Positions 1-8,510 are shown, numbered from the stretch's first letter. The stretch is DNA of 59,111 nt from an uncultured Oscillospiraceae bacterium (GCA_900546785.1 URED01000008.1:1-59111), one strand, 5' to 3'. Notes: generated from the sequence alone by a model not told the origin. Numbers and translations are program-made.

Positions 1-197
1 GAGCGGGTGCCGTACAACGGTACTGCCCCCGAGCAAAAAACGGAAAGCGCAAATGTGCATGAACTCTTGTTTAATGCGGCATTTAACTGTTTTATACGTT
101 TTATTTGTTTACGATTAAGTTGCTTTTTTGCTGTTTTTTCGCCGTTTTGAATATATAAAGCATAAATCGCGCGGTTCAGCCGACTTTATCGCAGTCT
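1..197 (+). repeat. Dispersed noncoding repeat, copy A (truncated by window edge)
   Basis: This is the 3' two thirds of a repeat that recurs at 30243-30524 (opposite strand) and 35185-35481. Shared blocks are a GTAC...GGTACTGCCCCCGAGC stretch, a hairpin ending in ATGCGGCATTT, an AT-rich stretch, and the terminal block GCGCGGTTCAGCCGACTTTA that runs into CAGTCT. In this copy the ATGCGGCAT hairpin is decayed on its 5' side. No protein-coding capacity is credible. The 5' end lies outside the window. Confidence 0.85.
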
Positions 198-198
198 G

Positions 199-232
199 AA
201 AGGGGCGGCGCAGACCGCCCCTTTAATATTTG
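199..232. terminator. Hairpin directly after repeat copy A
   Basis: AAAGGGGCGG and CCGCCCCTTT form a 10-bp stem around a 6-base loop, starting one base after the repeat ends. It is followed on the plus strand by a T/A-rich stretch, so it could act as a terminator for whatever lies to the left. The other two repeat copies also end next to a hairpin, each of different sequence. Confidence 0.65.
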
Positions 233-275
233 AAAATACGGGAATACTAAATATCATTTACTGAAAGGAATTCTT

Positions 276-881
276 ATGCGAAAAGTTTTAGCGGAGATAA
301 AAAAATATTCCATTATAATCATCATCGTGTGCGCCGTGCTCGGCGCGCTGCTTATCGCGTTTCCGGATAGAATGCTGGAATACACCTCGCTTTTCATCGG
401 CGGCGCGTTCATCGCCTGCGGCGTTTTTGCAATCATAAATTACCTCATCAAACGCAGGTTTGTGTTTACGCTGACCTTGGGCATAATCGCCGCTTTATCG
501 GGCCTTATCATCTGCCTTGCTTATAAACAGATACTTTCCGTTATCGTGTTTTTGATGGGTATTTTTCTGCTTGTGGGCGGCATCATAAATCTGGTCAATT
601 CGTTTTACGTTGCCGCTTCCATGCCGCATTCGTGGATCATTACAACGGTGCTTTCCGTCGTTTCCGCAGCCCTCGGGATCGTATGTATGTCCAATCCGTT
701 TCGGGCGCAGAACACACTTGTCCAGTTCCTCGGAATCGGGCTTATCGTGTTTGCCGTTTTGGATCTGATCGCCTATATTCAGATCCATGAGATCGCAAAA
801 AAGGTAAAAGACAAGCTTTCCGATAATAAGGGCGACGACGGTACGATCGAGGTGGATTATCGGGAAGTAGACGATGATTGA
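276..881 (+). CDS. DUF308 / HdeD-like membrane protein
   Basis: A 201-residue protein with about six hydrophobic segments between residues 10 and 170 and a charged, acidic C-terminal tail. The paired-helix pattern with glycine-rich turns (for example IGGAFIACGVFAIINYL) is typical of the DUF308 family, whose best known member HdeD is linked to acid resistance in enterobacteria; the function in Clostridia is not established. An AAAGGA ribosome binding site lies 7 bases before the ATG. It stands alone between a hairpin and the promoter of the phosphoglucomutase gene. The family call is from pattern recognition only. Confidence 0.65.
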   Translation: MRKVLAEIKKYSIIIIIVCAVLGALLIAFPDRMLEYTSLFIGGAFIACGVFAIINYLIKRRFVFTLTLGIIAALSGLIICLAYKQILSVIVFLMGIFLLVGGIINLVNSFYVAASMPHSWIITTVLSVVSAALGIVCMSNPFRAQNTLVQFLGIGLIVFAVLDLIAYIQIHEIAKKVKDKLSDNKGDDGTIEVDYREVDDD

Positions 882-933
882 TAACGTAATGAATATTATA
901 ATGAGAAAAATAACTTAAAATATAAATTTTGCC

Positions 934-962
934 TTGCAGCGCGTATTACAAGATGATATAAT
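934..962 (+). promoter_or_regulatory. Promoter for the phosphoglucomutase gene
   Basis: TTGCAG and a perfect TATAAT are separated by 17 bases, a good vegetative sigma factor match. It sits 37 bases upstream of the chosen ATG at 1000 and probably drives the genes through 6260. Confidence 0.7.
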
Positions 963-999
963 TGTTTGAATTTATTATATTATGTGCGGAGTGATGATT

Positions 1000-2634
1000 A
1001 TGGATCTCAAAGAAAAGCTCAATCAGTGGCTTGCATTTGCGGATGAGAAAACCAAGAATGAGTTGACCTCTGTTATGAACGATGAAAAAGAGGTGGAAGA
1101 CCGGTTTTATAAAGACCTTGCTTTCGGAACCGGCGGTCTGCGCGGCGTAATGGGCGCAGGTTCAAACAGAATGAATGTATATACCGTCGGCAGGGCAACC
1201 CTTGGCCTTGCAAACTATCTTGCGGATAAATTCGGCAGCGGCGCAAGCGTTGCGATTGCGTATGATACACGAAACAATTCATCTCAATTTTCGCTTGCCG
1301 CAGCGCGTATCCTTGCTGCAAAGGGCATTAAGGTATACAGATATAAATACTGCATTCCGGTGCCGGTTCTGTCTTTTACAACCAGGCGCCTTGCGTGCAG
1401 TGCCGGCATCATGATAACCGCCTCCCATAATCCCAAGGAGTATAACGGCTATAAGGTCTATGACGAAACCGGCTGCCAGATATGCACCGAAGCGGCGGCA
1501 GAGCTGCTTTCGTACATAGAAAAAGAGGATTACGCATCCGTAGCCGCCCTGCTCGATCAAGGCGGTGAGATCACCGAGATCGGCGATGAGATCCTGAATG
1601 ATTATTATAAAGCCGTAAGCGCACAGTCGCTCTATACGGAAAAATCCGATATTAAGATCGTATACACGCCGCTGCACGGCACGGGCAATATCCCGGTTCG
1701 TGAAATGCTTAAAAACTTTGACGTTTCTGTTGTTAAGGAGCAGGAACTCCCGGACGGCGATTTTTCAACTGTAAGAAGCCCCAATCCGGAGGAAAAGGAC
1801 GCCTTGAATATCGCAATCGAATATGCAAAAGAGATCGGCGCGGATCTTGTTCTCGGCACAGATCCGGATTGTGACAGGGTTGGCATCGCCGTGCGTGATG
1901 CAAACGGTGAATACACGCTTTTCACAGGCAATCAGACCGGCGCGCTGCTCGTTAAGTTCGTGCTTACGATGAAAAAAGATACGTTAAACGAAAAATCCAC
2001 GCTCGTAAAGACGATCGTAACCTCAGAGCTTGGCGCCAATATTGCCCGCAGCTTCGGCCTGCATATTGATGAAACCCTTACAGGCTTTAAGTATATAGGC
2101 GATAAGATCAATCAGTACGAAAAAGACGGTAACAGGGAATTCGTGATCGGCTATGAAGAGTCTTACGGCTATCTTGTAGGTACATATGCGCGTGATAAGG
2201 ACGGCGTTGTTTCCTCCATGCTGATCTGCCAGATGGCGGCTTGGTATAAGGCGCAGGGTAAAACGCTGATAGACGGCTTGAATGAGATCTACGGCGAATA
2301 CGGCTATTTCCTTGACGCGCTTGACCCGTTCGTGCTTAAGGGCAAGGACGGAGCTGAAAAAATATCCGCCCTTATGGATACGTTCCGCGCAGACGGCTTT
2401 TCCGTTTTTGAGGGCGCCGATAAAGTGCTGGATTATTCCAAGGGAATCGACGATCTGCCCATAGAAAACGTGCTGAAATTCGTTTGGAACGACGGCTCGT
2501 GGGTCGCCGTCCGCCCCAGCGGCACGGAGCCGAAGATAAAGATCTATTACAGCGTGCGTGAGGAAAACAGGCAAAAAGCGCACGAACGCCTTGAAAAGAT
2601 CAGAGATCGTGTTAAAAATATCATAGAGGGTTAG
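1000..2634 (+). CDS. Phosphoglucomutase / phosphomannomutase family (alpha-D-phosphohexomutase)
   Basis: Interconverts hexose 1- and 6-phosphates in the cytosol. All four signatures of the superfamily are present: the phosphoserine loop TASHNPKEYNG with the serine near residue 142, the metal loop DPDCDR at about 288-293, a sugar-binding GYEESYGYL, and the phosphate-binding RPSGTEPK near 505. Its length of 544 residues fits the PgcA-like branch of Bacillota. The ATG at 1000 is preferred over upstream ATGs at 982 and 994 because CGGAG lies 8 bases before it. It begins a tight group with the NifU-like and alpha-mannosidase genes. Confidence 0.93.
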   Translation: MDLKEKLNQWLAFADEKTKNELTSVMNDEKEVEDRFYKDLAFGTGGLRGVMGAGSNRMNVYTVGRATLGLANYLADKFGSGASVAIAYDTRNNSSQFSLAAARILAAKGIKVYRYKYCIPVPVLSFTTRRLACSAGIMITASHNPKEYNGYKVYDETGCQICTEAAAELLSYIEKEDYASVAALLDQGGEITEIGDEILNDYYKAVSAQSLYTEKSDIKIVYTPLHGTGNIPVREMLKNFDVSVVKEQELPDGDFSTVRSPNPEEKDALNIAIEYAKEIGADLVLGTDPDCDRVGIAVRDANGEYTLFTGNQTGALLVKFVLTMKKDTLNEKSTLVKTIVTSELGANIARSFGLHIDETLTGFKYIGDKINQYEKDGNREFVIGYEESYGYLVGTYARDKDGVVSSMLICQMAAWYKAQGKTLIDGLNEIYGEYGYFLDALDPFVLKGKDGAEKISALMDTFRADGFSVFEGADKVLDYSKGIDDLPIENVLKFVWNDGSWVAVRPSGTEPKIKIYYSVREENRQKAHERLEKIRDRVKNIIEG

Positions 2635-2642
2635 GTGCGCTT

Positions 2643-2885
2643 GTGAAAAAGATTCAGAATTATATTGAAACCGTGCTTCAGCCAAAGCTTCAGGGCGACG
2701 GCGGATGGATCGAATTCGTTTCCCTTGACGGAAATGAACTGACTGTTATCTTCCGCGGCGAATGTTCCAAATGCCTGATCCTGCACCGCTGTATTGCATG
2801 GATAGAAAACGAGATCAAGCGTGATCTCAATAAGACGGTAACAGTCAAGGCGATCCGCAAAAAGCCTTATTTTCAAGATGTTTGA
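2643..2885 (+). CDS. NifU C-terminal domain protein (Nfu-type)
   Basis: An 80-residue single-domain protein. The N-terminal half has the family pattern of an L-P-L run followed by GDGGWIEF, and the core holds the CSKC (CxxC) pair that in Nfu proteins carries a transferable [4Fe-4S] or [2Fe-2S] cluster. An extra cysteine follows in LILHRC. It starts with GTG, 8 bases after the phosphoglucomutase stop, so it is translated in the same operon. By family it would act in iron-sulfur delivery; the link to its sugar-enzyme neighbours is not obvious. Confidence 0.8.
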   Translation: MKKIQNYIETVLQPKLQGDGGWIEFVSLDGNELTVIFRGECSKCLILHRCIAWIENEIKRDLNKTVTVKAIRKKPYFQDV

Positions 2886-2898
2886 GGAGGGCGTTTGA

Positions 2899-5826
2899 AT
2901 GGCACATATTAAAGTTGTAAGAAGATCCATGCGCCCGGAGGAATGGACGGATCTGCGTTTCGGCTGGCTCAAGCGCCATATCTATTCCTCCAAGTGGGAA
3001 ATAAAAAATCTTATGATCAGGGACGCGCGCCAAATATCCGAAATGGAATATGAATATTATTCTGAGGATTACCGCCCGCTGCGTACAGGGGATATGTATT
3101 TTACACCGGACGGCACTGCCTTTATCAAAGCGGATGTGGATATCCCTGCCGATATGCAGGGCAAAAAGCTTTGGTTCTCGCTTAAAACGGCGGCGGAGAT
3201 CTGCGTTCAGGTAAACGGAAAATACATAGGCGGCGTTGATCCCAACCGTGAAAGGATGCTCCTTTCTCCGTATGTGGACGATACCAAGACCCTCCATTTT
3301 GAAATGACCGGCTATAACAGAAGCAAGCCGGACGATGAAAGAAACCCCGAAAGCTTATCCGTGCGCGGCTGCCGTCAGATCTTTGAGGGCGCGTACATCT
3401 GCACGGTGGATCACGCCGTTCAGGATCTGGTCTATGATTTTGAACTGCTGCTCGATATTGCAAAAAGCGAGCTGTTTAACGAGGATTACAGAAACTTCCT
3501 CAATAAAGAGCTAAATAACGCCATGAATCTGATTGATTTTGATTCCGATACGCTTACAGGCGTAGAAGACGCGCAAAAGTATATCAATGATGTTATTTAT
3601 GCAAACGATAACTATAAGGGCGCGGGCGATGTTGCGCTTATCGCGCATTCGCACCTGGATATCGCGTATTATTGGCGCAGGATTCATGCCGTGCAGAAAA
3701 ATCTGCGCACGGTTCTTATCCAGCTCCGGCTGATGGACAGGTATCCGGATTTTAAGTATACGCACACCCAGCCCTATGTTTACGAAACGCTGGAAAAATA
3801 TTACCCCGAAGTTTTTGCAGAACTCAAGGAAAAAGTGAAAAGCGGGCAGTTTGAGCCTGTCGGCGCCATGTATGTGGAGCCGGACTGCAATATCCCAAGC
3901 GCGGAAAGCCTGATCCGCCAGTGTCTTTACGGGCAGCTTACGTATAAACGCATGTTCGGCAAAACGGTGAATAACGCATGGCTTCCCGATGTGTTCGGCA
4001 ACAGCTGGATCTTACCGCAGATCCTTAAAAAGAGCGGCGTGGATTATTTCGTTTCAAACAAGATGTCCACCTGGAACGATACAAACCGTTTCCCGCACAA
4101 TAATTTCATCTGGCGCGGTATTGACGGCTCAGAGGTCTACGCCTGCGTGCCTCCCACGCACTTTATCACGTGGAATATGCCCGGCCAGATCCAGGAAAAC
4201 TGGGAAGCGTATATTGATAAGGACAGCGGCGGGCAGACTATGAATATGTTCGGCTACGGCGACGGCGGTTCCGGCTGCACGGAGGAAATGATAGAGCTTA
4301 TGCACCGGTTCAACAAGCTTTCGATCATGCCGAAGTGCACGCATATGGGCGGCGCAGAGTTCCTTGAAAAGAATTTAAAGGATAACCCCGATCTTGAAAC
4401 GTGGGACGGCGAATTATACCTTGAAATGCACCGCGGCACGTTCACAACAAAGAGCGATCTTAAAGCCGCAAACCGCCGCCTTGAATTCAAGTTCAGAACG
4501 GCAGAGATGCTCGGCGTGTTAAGAGGGGAGAACCATACAGAAAAGATCACTGCCCTTTATAAAAAGTTCCTCATCAATCAGTTCCACGATATTCTGCCCG
4601 GTTCGCATATACGGCCCGTATATGAGGACGCCATGGCGGATTATGCCGAGATAGACAGGGAACTTGATCAGCTCATCGGCTCCGGCTCAAACTATTTCAA
4701 CACCCTGAATTTCAAACGCGACGCGCTTACGTTTGTACCGAATCAAAACGGCTCGTCCACCAGAAAGTTTGTAAAGGGCAATTGGATCGTGCCGAATATA
4801 CCGGCGCTCTCCGGCGCAAATCTCCGCAAGTCTTTCTATAACGGCGAATGGATCACGTTCGGCGATACGGTCGAAACGCCGTATTATTCCGCAAAGCTCA
4901 ATGCGGACGGCTCTTTCACCTCACTCTATGATAAAGAACTGGGGCGCGAGTGGGTAAGCGGTGATTTCAATAAGCTCAGGCTGTTTGACGACCGCCCCGG
5001 CAACTATGACGCATGGGATATCCTGCCCAATTACCGGGATAAGGAGATCACGCCGCAGGTCACCATGCCGCTCACGCTGCTTGAAAAGGACGGCGAAGCC
5101 GCCTCCTTTGCCGCTACACTGGGTACGGAAAAATCCACGTGGACGGTCATTGTCCGCTTCTTCAGGCGCAGCCGCGGCATTGAAGTGGAGCATATCGTGG
5201 ATTGGAATGAAAAGCACAAGCTTGCAAAAGCGGAATTTGAATGCAACGTGCTTGCAAGAAAAGCGCTTTGCGATACCTCGGCCGGGTTTATCGAGCGCGA
5301 TACGCATAAAAATACCACCTGGCAGCAGGCGCGCTTTGAGGTCTGCCAGCACAAGTGGTGCGATCTTTCCGAAACCGGCGGCGGTATTGCAATTATCAAT
5401 GAGGGCAAATACGGCGTAGGCTTTGACAGGAATCTTATCAGCCTTTCGCTCTTAAGGTCAACGATCCGCCCGGATGTCGTTTCCGATATGGGCTCCCATA
5501 ATTTCTGCTTTATGATCGTGCCGCATGCCGGAAATGCCGTTTCTGCCGGTATCAATAACCTTGCTTTGCAGTATAATGCGCCGCTCGTCAAAGCGGATGT
5601 GTCTTGTGCTCTGCCGTCATTTGAGCCGCTGTATCTTCAGTCGCTCAAATACAGTGAGGACGGCACCATGACCGTTATTCGCCTTTCGGAGCAAAACGGC
5701 GCGCGCGGCACTTTAAAGCTCGGCAAAAAGGTAAAGCTCCTCAATATGCTCGAAGAGGTGCAGGGCGAAACCGATACCGTGGAATATGCGCCGTTTGAAA
5801 TCATCACGTTAGGTCTTGAATCGTAA
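2899..5826 (+). CDS. Alpha-mannosidase, glycoside hydrolase family 38
   Basis: A large (975-residue) zinc-dependent retaining alpha-mannosidase, expected to trim mannose from glycans or oligosaccharides. The zinc/active-site motif HSHLDIAYYW gives H250, H252 and D254; the catalytic nucleophile is Asp364 in LPDVFGNS; another zinc-ligand histidine lies at 563 in NQFHDILPGS. The N-terminal 220 residues form a beta-rich region usual for bacterial GH38. No signal peptide is seen, so it acts inside the cell on imported sugars. A strong GAGGAGG precedes the ATG. It follows the NifU-like gene by 13 bases. Confidence 0.93.
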   Translation: MAHIKVVRRSMRPEEWTDLRFGWLKRHIYSSKWEIKNLMIRDARQISEMEYEYYSEDYRPLRTGDMYFTPDGTAFIKADVDIPADMQGKKLWFSLKTAAEICVQVNGKYIGGVDPNRERMLLSPYVDDTKTLHFEMTGYNRSKPDDERNPESLSVRGCRQIFEGAYICTVDHAVQDLVYDFELLLDIAKSELFNEDYRNFLNKELNNAMNLIDFDSDTLTGVEDAQKYINDVIYANDNYKGAGDVALIAHSHLDIAYYWRRIHAVQKNLRTVLIQLRLMDRYPDFKYTHTQPYVYETLEKYYPEVFAELKEKVKSGQFEPVGAMYVEPDCNIPSAESLIRQCLYGQLTYKRMFGKTVNNAWLPDVFGNSWILPQILKKSGVDYFVSNKMSTWNDTNRFPHNNFIWRGIDGSEVYACVPPTHFITWNMPGQIQENWEAYIDKDSGGQTMNMFGYGDGGSGCTEEMIELMHRFNKLSIMPKCTHMGGAEFLEKNLKDNPDLETWDGELYLEMHRGTFTTKSDLKAANRRLEFKFRTAEMLGVLRGENHTEKITALYKKFLINQFHDILPGSHIRPVYEDAMADYAEIDRELDQLIGSGSNYFNTLNFKRDALTFVPNQNGSSTRKFVKGNWIVPNIPALSGANLRKSFYNGEWITFGDTVETPYYSAKLNADGSFTSLYDKELGREWVSGDFNKLRLFDDRPGNYDAWDILPNYRDKEITPQVTMPLTLLEKDGEAASFAATLGTEKSTWTVIVRFFRRSRGIEVEHIVDWNEKHKLAKAEFECNVLARKALCDTSAGFIERDTHKNTTWQQARFEVCQHKWCDLSETGGGIAIINEGKYGVGFDRNLISLSLLRSTIRPDVVSDMGSHNFCFMIVPHAGNAVSAGINNLALQYNAPLVKADVSCALPSFEPLYLQSLKYSEDGTMTVIRLSEQNGARGTLKLGKKVKLLNMLEEVQGETDTVEYAPFEIITLGLES

Positions 5827-6260
5827 TGGAAGTATATCAGATCATTCTAATCATCGTTGTTATAATCGCCTTCGGCATTGCGGTCCTGCCGGCTTTCAAC
5901 AGGTGGCAGTTCAAACGCCTGCCCTATGACCAGCAGGTGCTTGCCATCATGAAACAGGCAAAAGGCCTCGTCTTTTTTAAAAACGTATCTCACGGCAGAA
6001 CGGGCAGTCTTTTCTTTGTAAAAAATAAAAGAAAGATACTCGTTTTGCCGTGGGCGCTTGATGAGAACGGCAGAATGGTCGTTCAAAAGCAGGAGCCTTT
6101 TGATAATTGGGATTATCCGGAAGATCATCCCAAATTCAATGAGGACGAGATTCGTCAGGCGGTTACCGAACTTAAAAATTATTCAGATAAATCGGCTGTA
6201 AAGCTCGTCTTTAACGATCCATTTGAAAACGGGGATGCACAGCAGCAGCCAAAGCAGTGA
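5826..6260 (+). CDS. Membrane-anchored protein of unknown function
   Basis: 144 residues: one N-terminal membrane span (about residues 4-24, rich in I and V) followed by a basic, then acidic, soluble region. I do not recognise the family. Its ATG overlaps the last base of the alpha-mannosidase stop codon, so it is translationally coupled. Its last 78 bases overlap the 3' end of the opposite-strand gene at 6183-6584. The C-terminus ends in a glutamine-rich tail (DAQQQPKQ). Confidence 0.7.
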   Translation: MEVYQIILIIVVIIAFGIAVLPAFNRWQFKRLPYDQQVLAIMKQAKGLVFFKNVSHGRTGSLFFVKNKRKILVLPWALDENGRMVVQKQEPFDNWDYPEDHPKFNEDEIRQAVTELKNYSDKSAVKLVFNDPFENGDAQQQPKQ

Positions 6261-6584
6261 AAAGGGCAGGCAGATCTGCCCCAGCAGGTTAAGCGGCATG
6301 TTGCTGTAATTCCAAACGTTCATATGCAGCGTTAAATTGAATATGCAGCCGAATATGAATTCCACAGCGGTTATAAATACCGTTCCCAAAAGGCACTTTC
6401 TGATCAGGGGTGCCTTTTTCATTTTGCGCTGAATGAATGCCAAAAACATAAGTATGATTCCGCCTGCAAGGAACATACTGTAATGTGTTCTCTGCCGCCA
6501 TAATATCTCTATGGTGCAGTAGCCGTAGCCGCCCAGCAAAAACATAAACGAATAATAATATAAATTTCTCATATTTGTATTCAT
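6183..6584 (-). CDS. Putative CmpB-type integral membrane protein (ABC-transporter type IV-like)
   Basis: 133 residues with four predicted membrane spans. The stretch from NLTLHMNVWNYSNMP to LGQICLPFSLLW matches the recurring W-[DN]-YS-x-[LM]-P-x-N-LLGQICL-FS-LW pattern of the putative ABC-transporter type IV (CmpB) family of Bacillota, whose role is not well defined. No clear ribosome binding site is visible before ATG 6584 or the internal ATG at 6572. It converges on, and overlaps by 78 bases, the plus-strand gene ending at 6260. Confidence 0.65.
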   Translation of the reverse strand: MNTNMRNLYYYSFMFLLGGYGYCTIEILWRQRTHYSMFLAGGIILMFLAFIQRKMKKAPLIRKCLLGTVFITAVEFIFGCIFNLTLHMNVWNYSNMPLNLLGQICLPFSLLWLLLCIPVFKWIVKDELYSRFI

Positions 6585-6628
6585 ATGGAATTTGTGATAA
6601 AATAAACTAAAAATGCGGAGGTAATATT

Positions 6629-7978
6629 ATGCAAAACCCGATGCAGATCCCGGCAGGAGCAGAAAAAATCATCAACGCGCTTGAGAACGCGGGGTATAAG
6701 GCTTATCTCGTGGGCGGTTGCGTGCGCGATTATCTGCTCGGCAAGTCTGTTTCAGATACGGATATAACGACTTCCGCCCGTCCAAATGAGGTTGAAAGCG
6801 TTTTAGCAAAGCTGAATATCAAAGTGGTGGAGACCGGTATTCAGCACGGCACGGTTACCGCTGTTCTGGATAAAACGCCTTATGAGATCACCACTTTTCG
6901 CTCGGACGGCGAATATAAGGACAGCCGCCACCCGCAAAACGTTGAATTTCTGGCGGATATTGATGGTGATCTCAAACGCCGTGATTTTACCGTAAATGCC
7001 ATGGCGTATAACGAACAAGACGGGCTGATTGATCTGTTCGGCGGCAGGCAGGATCTTCAAAATAAACTGATTCGCGCCGTGGGCGATGCAGACGCCAGAT
7101 TTAAAGAGGATGCCCTGCGCATCATGCGCGCGCTGCGCTTTTCCTCCACGCTGGGCTTTGCTATAGAAGACAGCACAAAAAAAGCTGTTTTTGATCATAT
7201 GCAGCTGCTGAACAATATTTCCCCGGAAAGGATTTTTTCAGAGCTTTTAAAGCTTTTGTGCGGCGATAACGTTTTGAATGTGCTTGCTGAATACAGGCAG
7301 GTCATCGGCGTTATTATTCCCCGGATGAAACCCTGTTTTGACTGCGCGCAGCATAATCCGTGGCATTGCTATGATGTTTACGGGCATATTATTCACGCCG
7401 TTGCGGCAGCGCCGAAAGATCCCGTCATCCGTCTTACCATGCTGCTGCACGATATCGGTAAACCTCTCGTAAAACGAACGGATGAAAAAGGCCTTGATCA
7501 TTTTAAAACGCACGCGGAAGTCGGCGCCGGCATAGCCGCCGAGGTGCTTGCGTCCTTTAAAGCTTCAAACGAGATAAGCAATAAAGTCACAACGCTTGTT
7601 AAATATCATCAGGCATTCGAAAACGTGTACGATATCAGAATCAAACACTGGCTGGGTAAAATAGGGCCGGAATACACACTCTCGCTGTTTGATGTGCGTA
7701 TGGCGGATCTTGCCGCGCACAATCCAAAAAAGGAAGAGGTCAAACTTGAGGCGTTTCGGCTCAAAGCGCTCAAGCAAGAAGCGCAGCAGATCATTGCCCG
7801 CGGCGAACCGTACCGCGTTACCGATCTTGCCGTTAACGGCAACGACCTGATCAAGCTCGGCTACAGCGGTAAAGAGATCGGCGAAACGCTAAACAAGCTT
7901 CTTTCGCTCGTTATTGACGGTGCGCTTCAAAATACCAGAGAAGAGCTTATGCGTTTTATCCAAAATAATAGGATATGA
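6629..7978 (+). CDS. cca: CCA tRNA nucleotidyltransferase with HD domain
   Basis: Adds or repairs the CCA 3' end of tRNAs. The nucleotidyltransferase head has YLVGGCVRDYLLG and the metal-binding pair in DTDITT (about residues 40-46); the following helical domain carries the RRDF.VNAMA and EDALRIMRALRF motifs. The C-terminal half has an HD-type phosphohydrolase motif (LLHDIGKPL and a later KYHQ), the arrangement seen in the longer Clostridia enzymes (449 residues here). GGAGG lies 8 bases before the ATG. All three tRNA genes in this window encode CCA, so its role here is more likely repair. Confidence 0.93.
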   Translation: MQNPMQIPAGAEKIINALENAGYKAYLVGGCVRDYLLGKSVSDTDITTSARPNEVESVLAKLNIKVVETGIQHGTVTAVLDKTPYEITTFRSDGEYKDSRHPQNVEFLADIDGDLKRRDFTVNAMAYNEQDGLIDLFGGRQDLQNKLIRAVGDADARFKEDALRIMRALRFSSTLGFAIEDSTKKAVFDHMQLLNNISPERIFSELLKLLCGDNVLNVLAEYRQVIGVIIPRMKPCFDCAQHNPWHCYDVYGHIIHAVAAAPKDPVIRLTMLLHDIGKPLVKRTDEKGLDHFKTHAEVGAGIAAEVLASFKASNEISNKVTTLVKYHQAFENVYDIRIKHWLGKIGPEYTLSLFDVRMADLAAHNPKKEEVKLEAFRLKALKQEAQQIIARGEPYRVTDLAVNGNDLIKLGYSGKEIGETLNKLLSLVIDGALQNTREELMRFIQNNRI

Positions 7979-8022
7979 AAAAAGAATGCACAGGGATGCT
8001 TATCATAACATTCCTGTGCATG
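7978..8022 (-). terminator. Terminator for the ribbon-helix-helix gene
   Basis: ATGCACAGGG and a matching TCCTGTGCAT form a stem; read on the minus strand it is followed by a T-rich TTCTTTTTT run. It lies between the converging cca gene and the regulator at 8044-8186. Confidence 0.6.
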
Positions 8023-8043
8023 AATTGTTGCAAAAGCGCTGGT

Positions 8044-8186
8044 TTAGTTGATATGGCTTATGTGCTTTTTGAGCACCATGTTGATATATTGCGAAAGAGA
8101 ACGGTCGTCCTCCTCGGCAAGTTTTTTATTTCCGCCAAAATATCCTCATCAACGATTATGCTTATTTTTTCTTTAAGCGGCTTCAT
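8044..8186 (-). pseudogene. Ribbon-helix-helix (CopG/Arc-like) regulator, frameshifted
   Basis: From ATG 8186 the first 22 codons read MKPLKEKISIIVDEDILAEI; a shift of -1 at the A6 run (8122-8127) then continues KKLAEEDDRSLSQYIN to a stop at 8044, giving a 47-residue ribbon-helix-helix protein (beta strand, helix, basic turn, helix). Without the shift the frame ends at 8058 with an unrelated tail. The shift site reads A AAA AAC in the zero frame, a classic -1 slippery heptamer, so programmed frameshifting is possible; a one-base deletion or sequencing error is at least as likely. AGAGGTG lies about 8 bases upstream of the start. Confidence 0.7.
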
Positions 8187-8211
8187 GGCATCTTCACCTC
8201 TGATTTATAGT

Positions 8212-8239
8212 ATCATAAAATGCTACACGGTATTGACAA
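8212..8239 (-). promoter_or_regulatory. Promoter of the ribbon-helix-helix gene
   Basis: On the minus strand TTGTCA and TATGAT are 16 bases apart, 25 bases before the ribosome binding site region. The -35 overlaps a plus-strand TTGACA at 8233-8238, so the two divergent genes share this control region. Confidence 0.55.
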
Positions 8240-8248
8240 AAGCGATAA

Positions 8249-8267
8249 AGTAGTAAAAAATACTACT
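8249..8267. promoter_or_regulatory. Perfect palindrome, likely operator
   Basis: AGTAGTA and TACTACT flank an AAAAA centre. The site covers the expected -10 zone of the plus-strand promoter (TTGACA at 8233) and lies just upstream of the minus-strand promoter. Its position between a small DNA-binding protein gene and a divergent membrane-protein gene suggests autoregulation. Confidence 0.5.
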
Positions 8268-8296
8268 AAATATTATTGCTTTTTGCAGGTCGCTTT

Positions 8297-8461
8297 ATGA
8301 AGAAATCATCTTTTATAATCGTTTGCCTTGTTTTTCTCATTTTTATTTATATATGGCTGTCTTTTGCAGTGTCACCCAAGGGAGCTTTTGACAGCGTGGA
8401 AAACAGTTTATATAAAACGGCCCAATGGGTTGAAACTGTAGAAAACAAATATGTAATGTAA
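8297..8461 (+). CDS. Small single-span membrane protein (54 residues)
   Basis: Starts MKKSSF, has one hydrophobic span (about residues 6-28, rich in I, F, L and V) and a polar tail ending in VENKYVM. It could equally be a secreted peptide with an uncleaved signal. A weak AGGT lies 8 bases before ATG 8297; an upstream in-frame ATG at 8276 has no ribosome binding site. It is divergent from the ribbon-helix-helix gene and shares its operator region, so it may be the regulated partner. I do not recognise the family. Confidence 0.55.
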   Translation: MKKSSFIIVCLVFLIFIYIWLSFAVSPKGAFDSVENSLYKTAQWVETVENKYVM

Positions 8462-8476
8462 TATGTTTAAGAATTT

Positions 8477-8510
8477 TGCCGTGCTTTTGTGCGGCATTTC
8501 ATTTTGTAAA
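8477..8510 (+). terminator. Probable terminator of the small membrane protein gene
   Basis: TGCCG and CGGCA form a short stem around a T-rich loop, followed by TTTCATTTTG. The stem is only five pairs, so this is a weak call. Confidence 0.4.

Noticed and set aside
7975..8253. 92-residue plus-strand frame after cca
   Set aside because: It lies opposite the ribbon-helix-helix gene, its promoter and terminator, has no ribosome binding site and no protein-like pattern.
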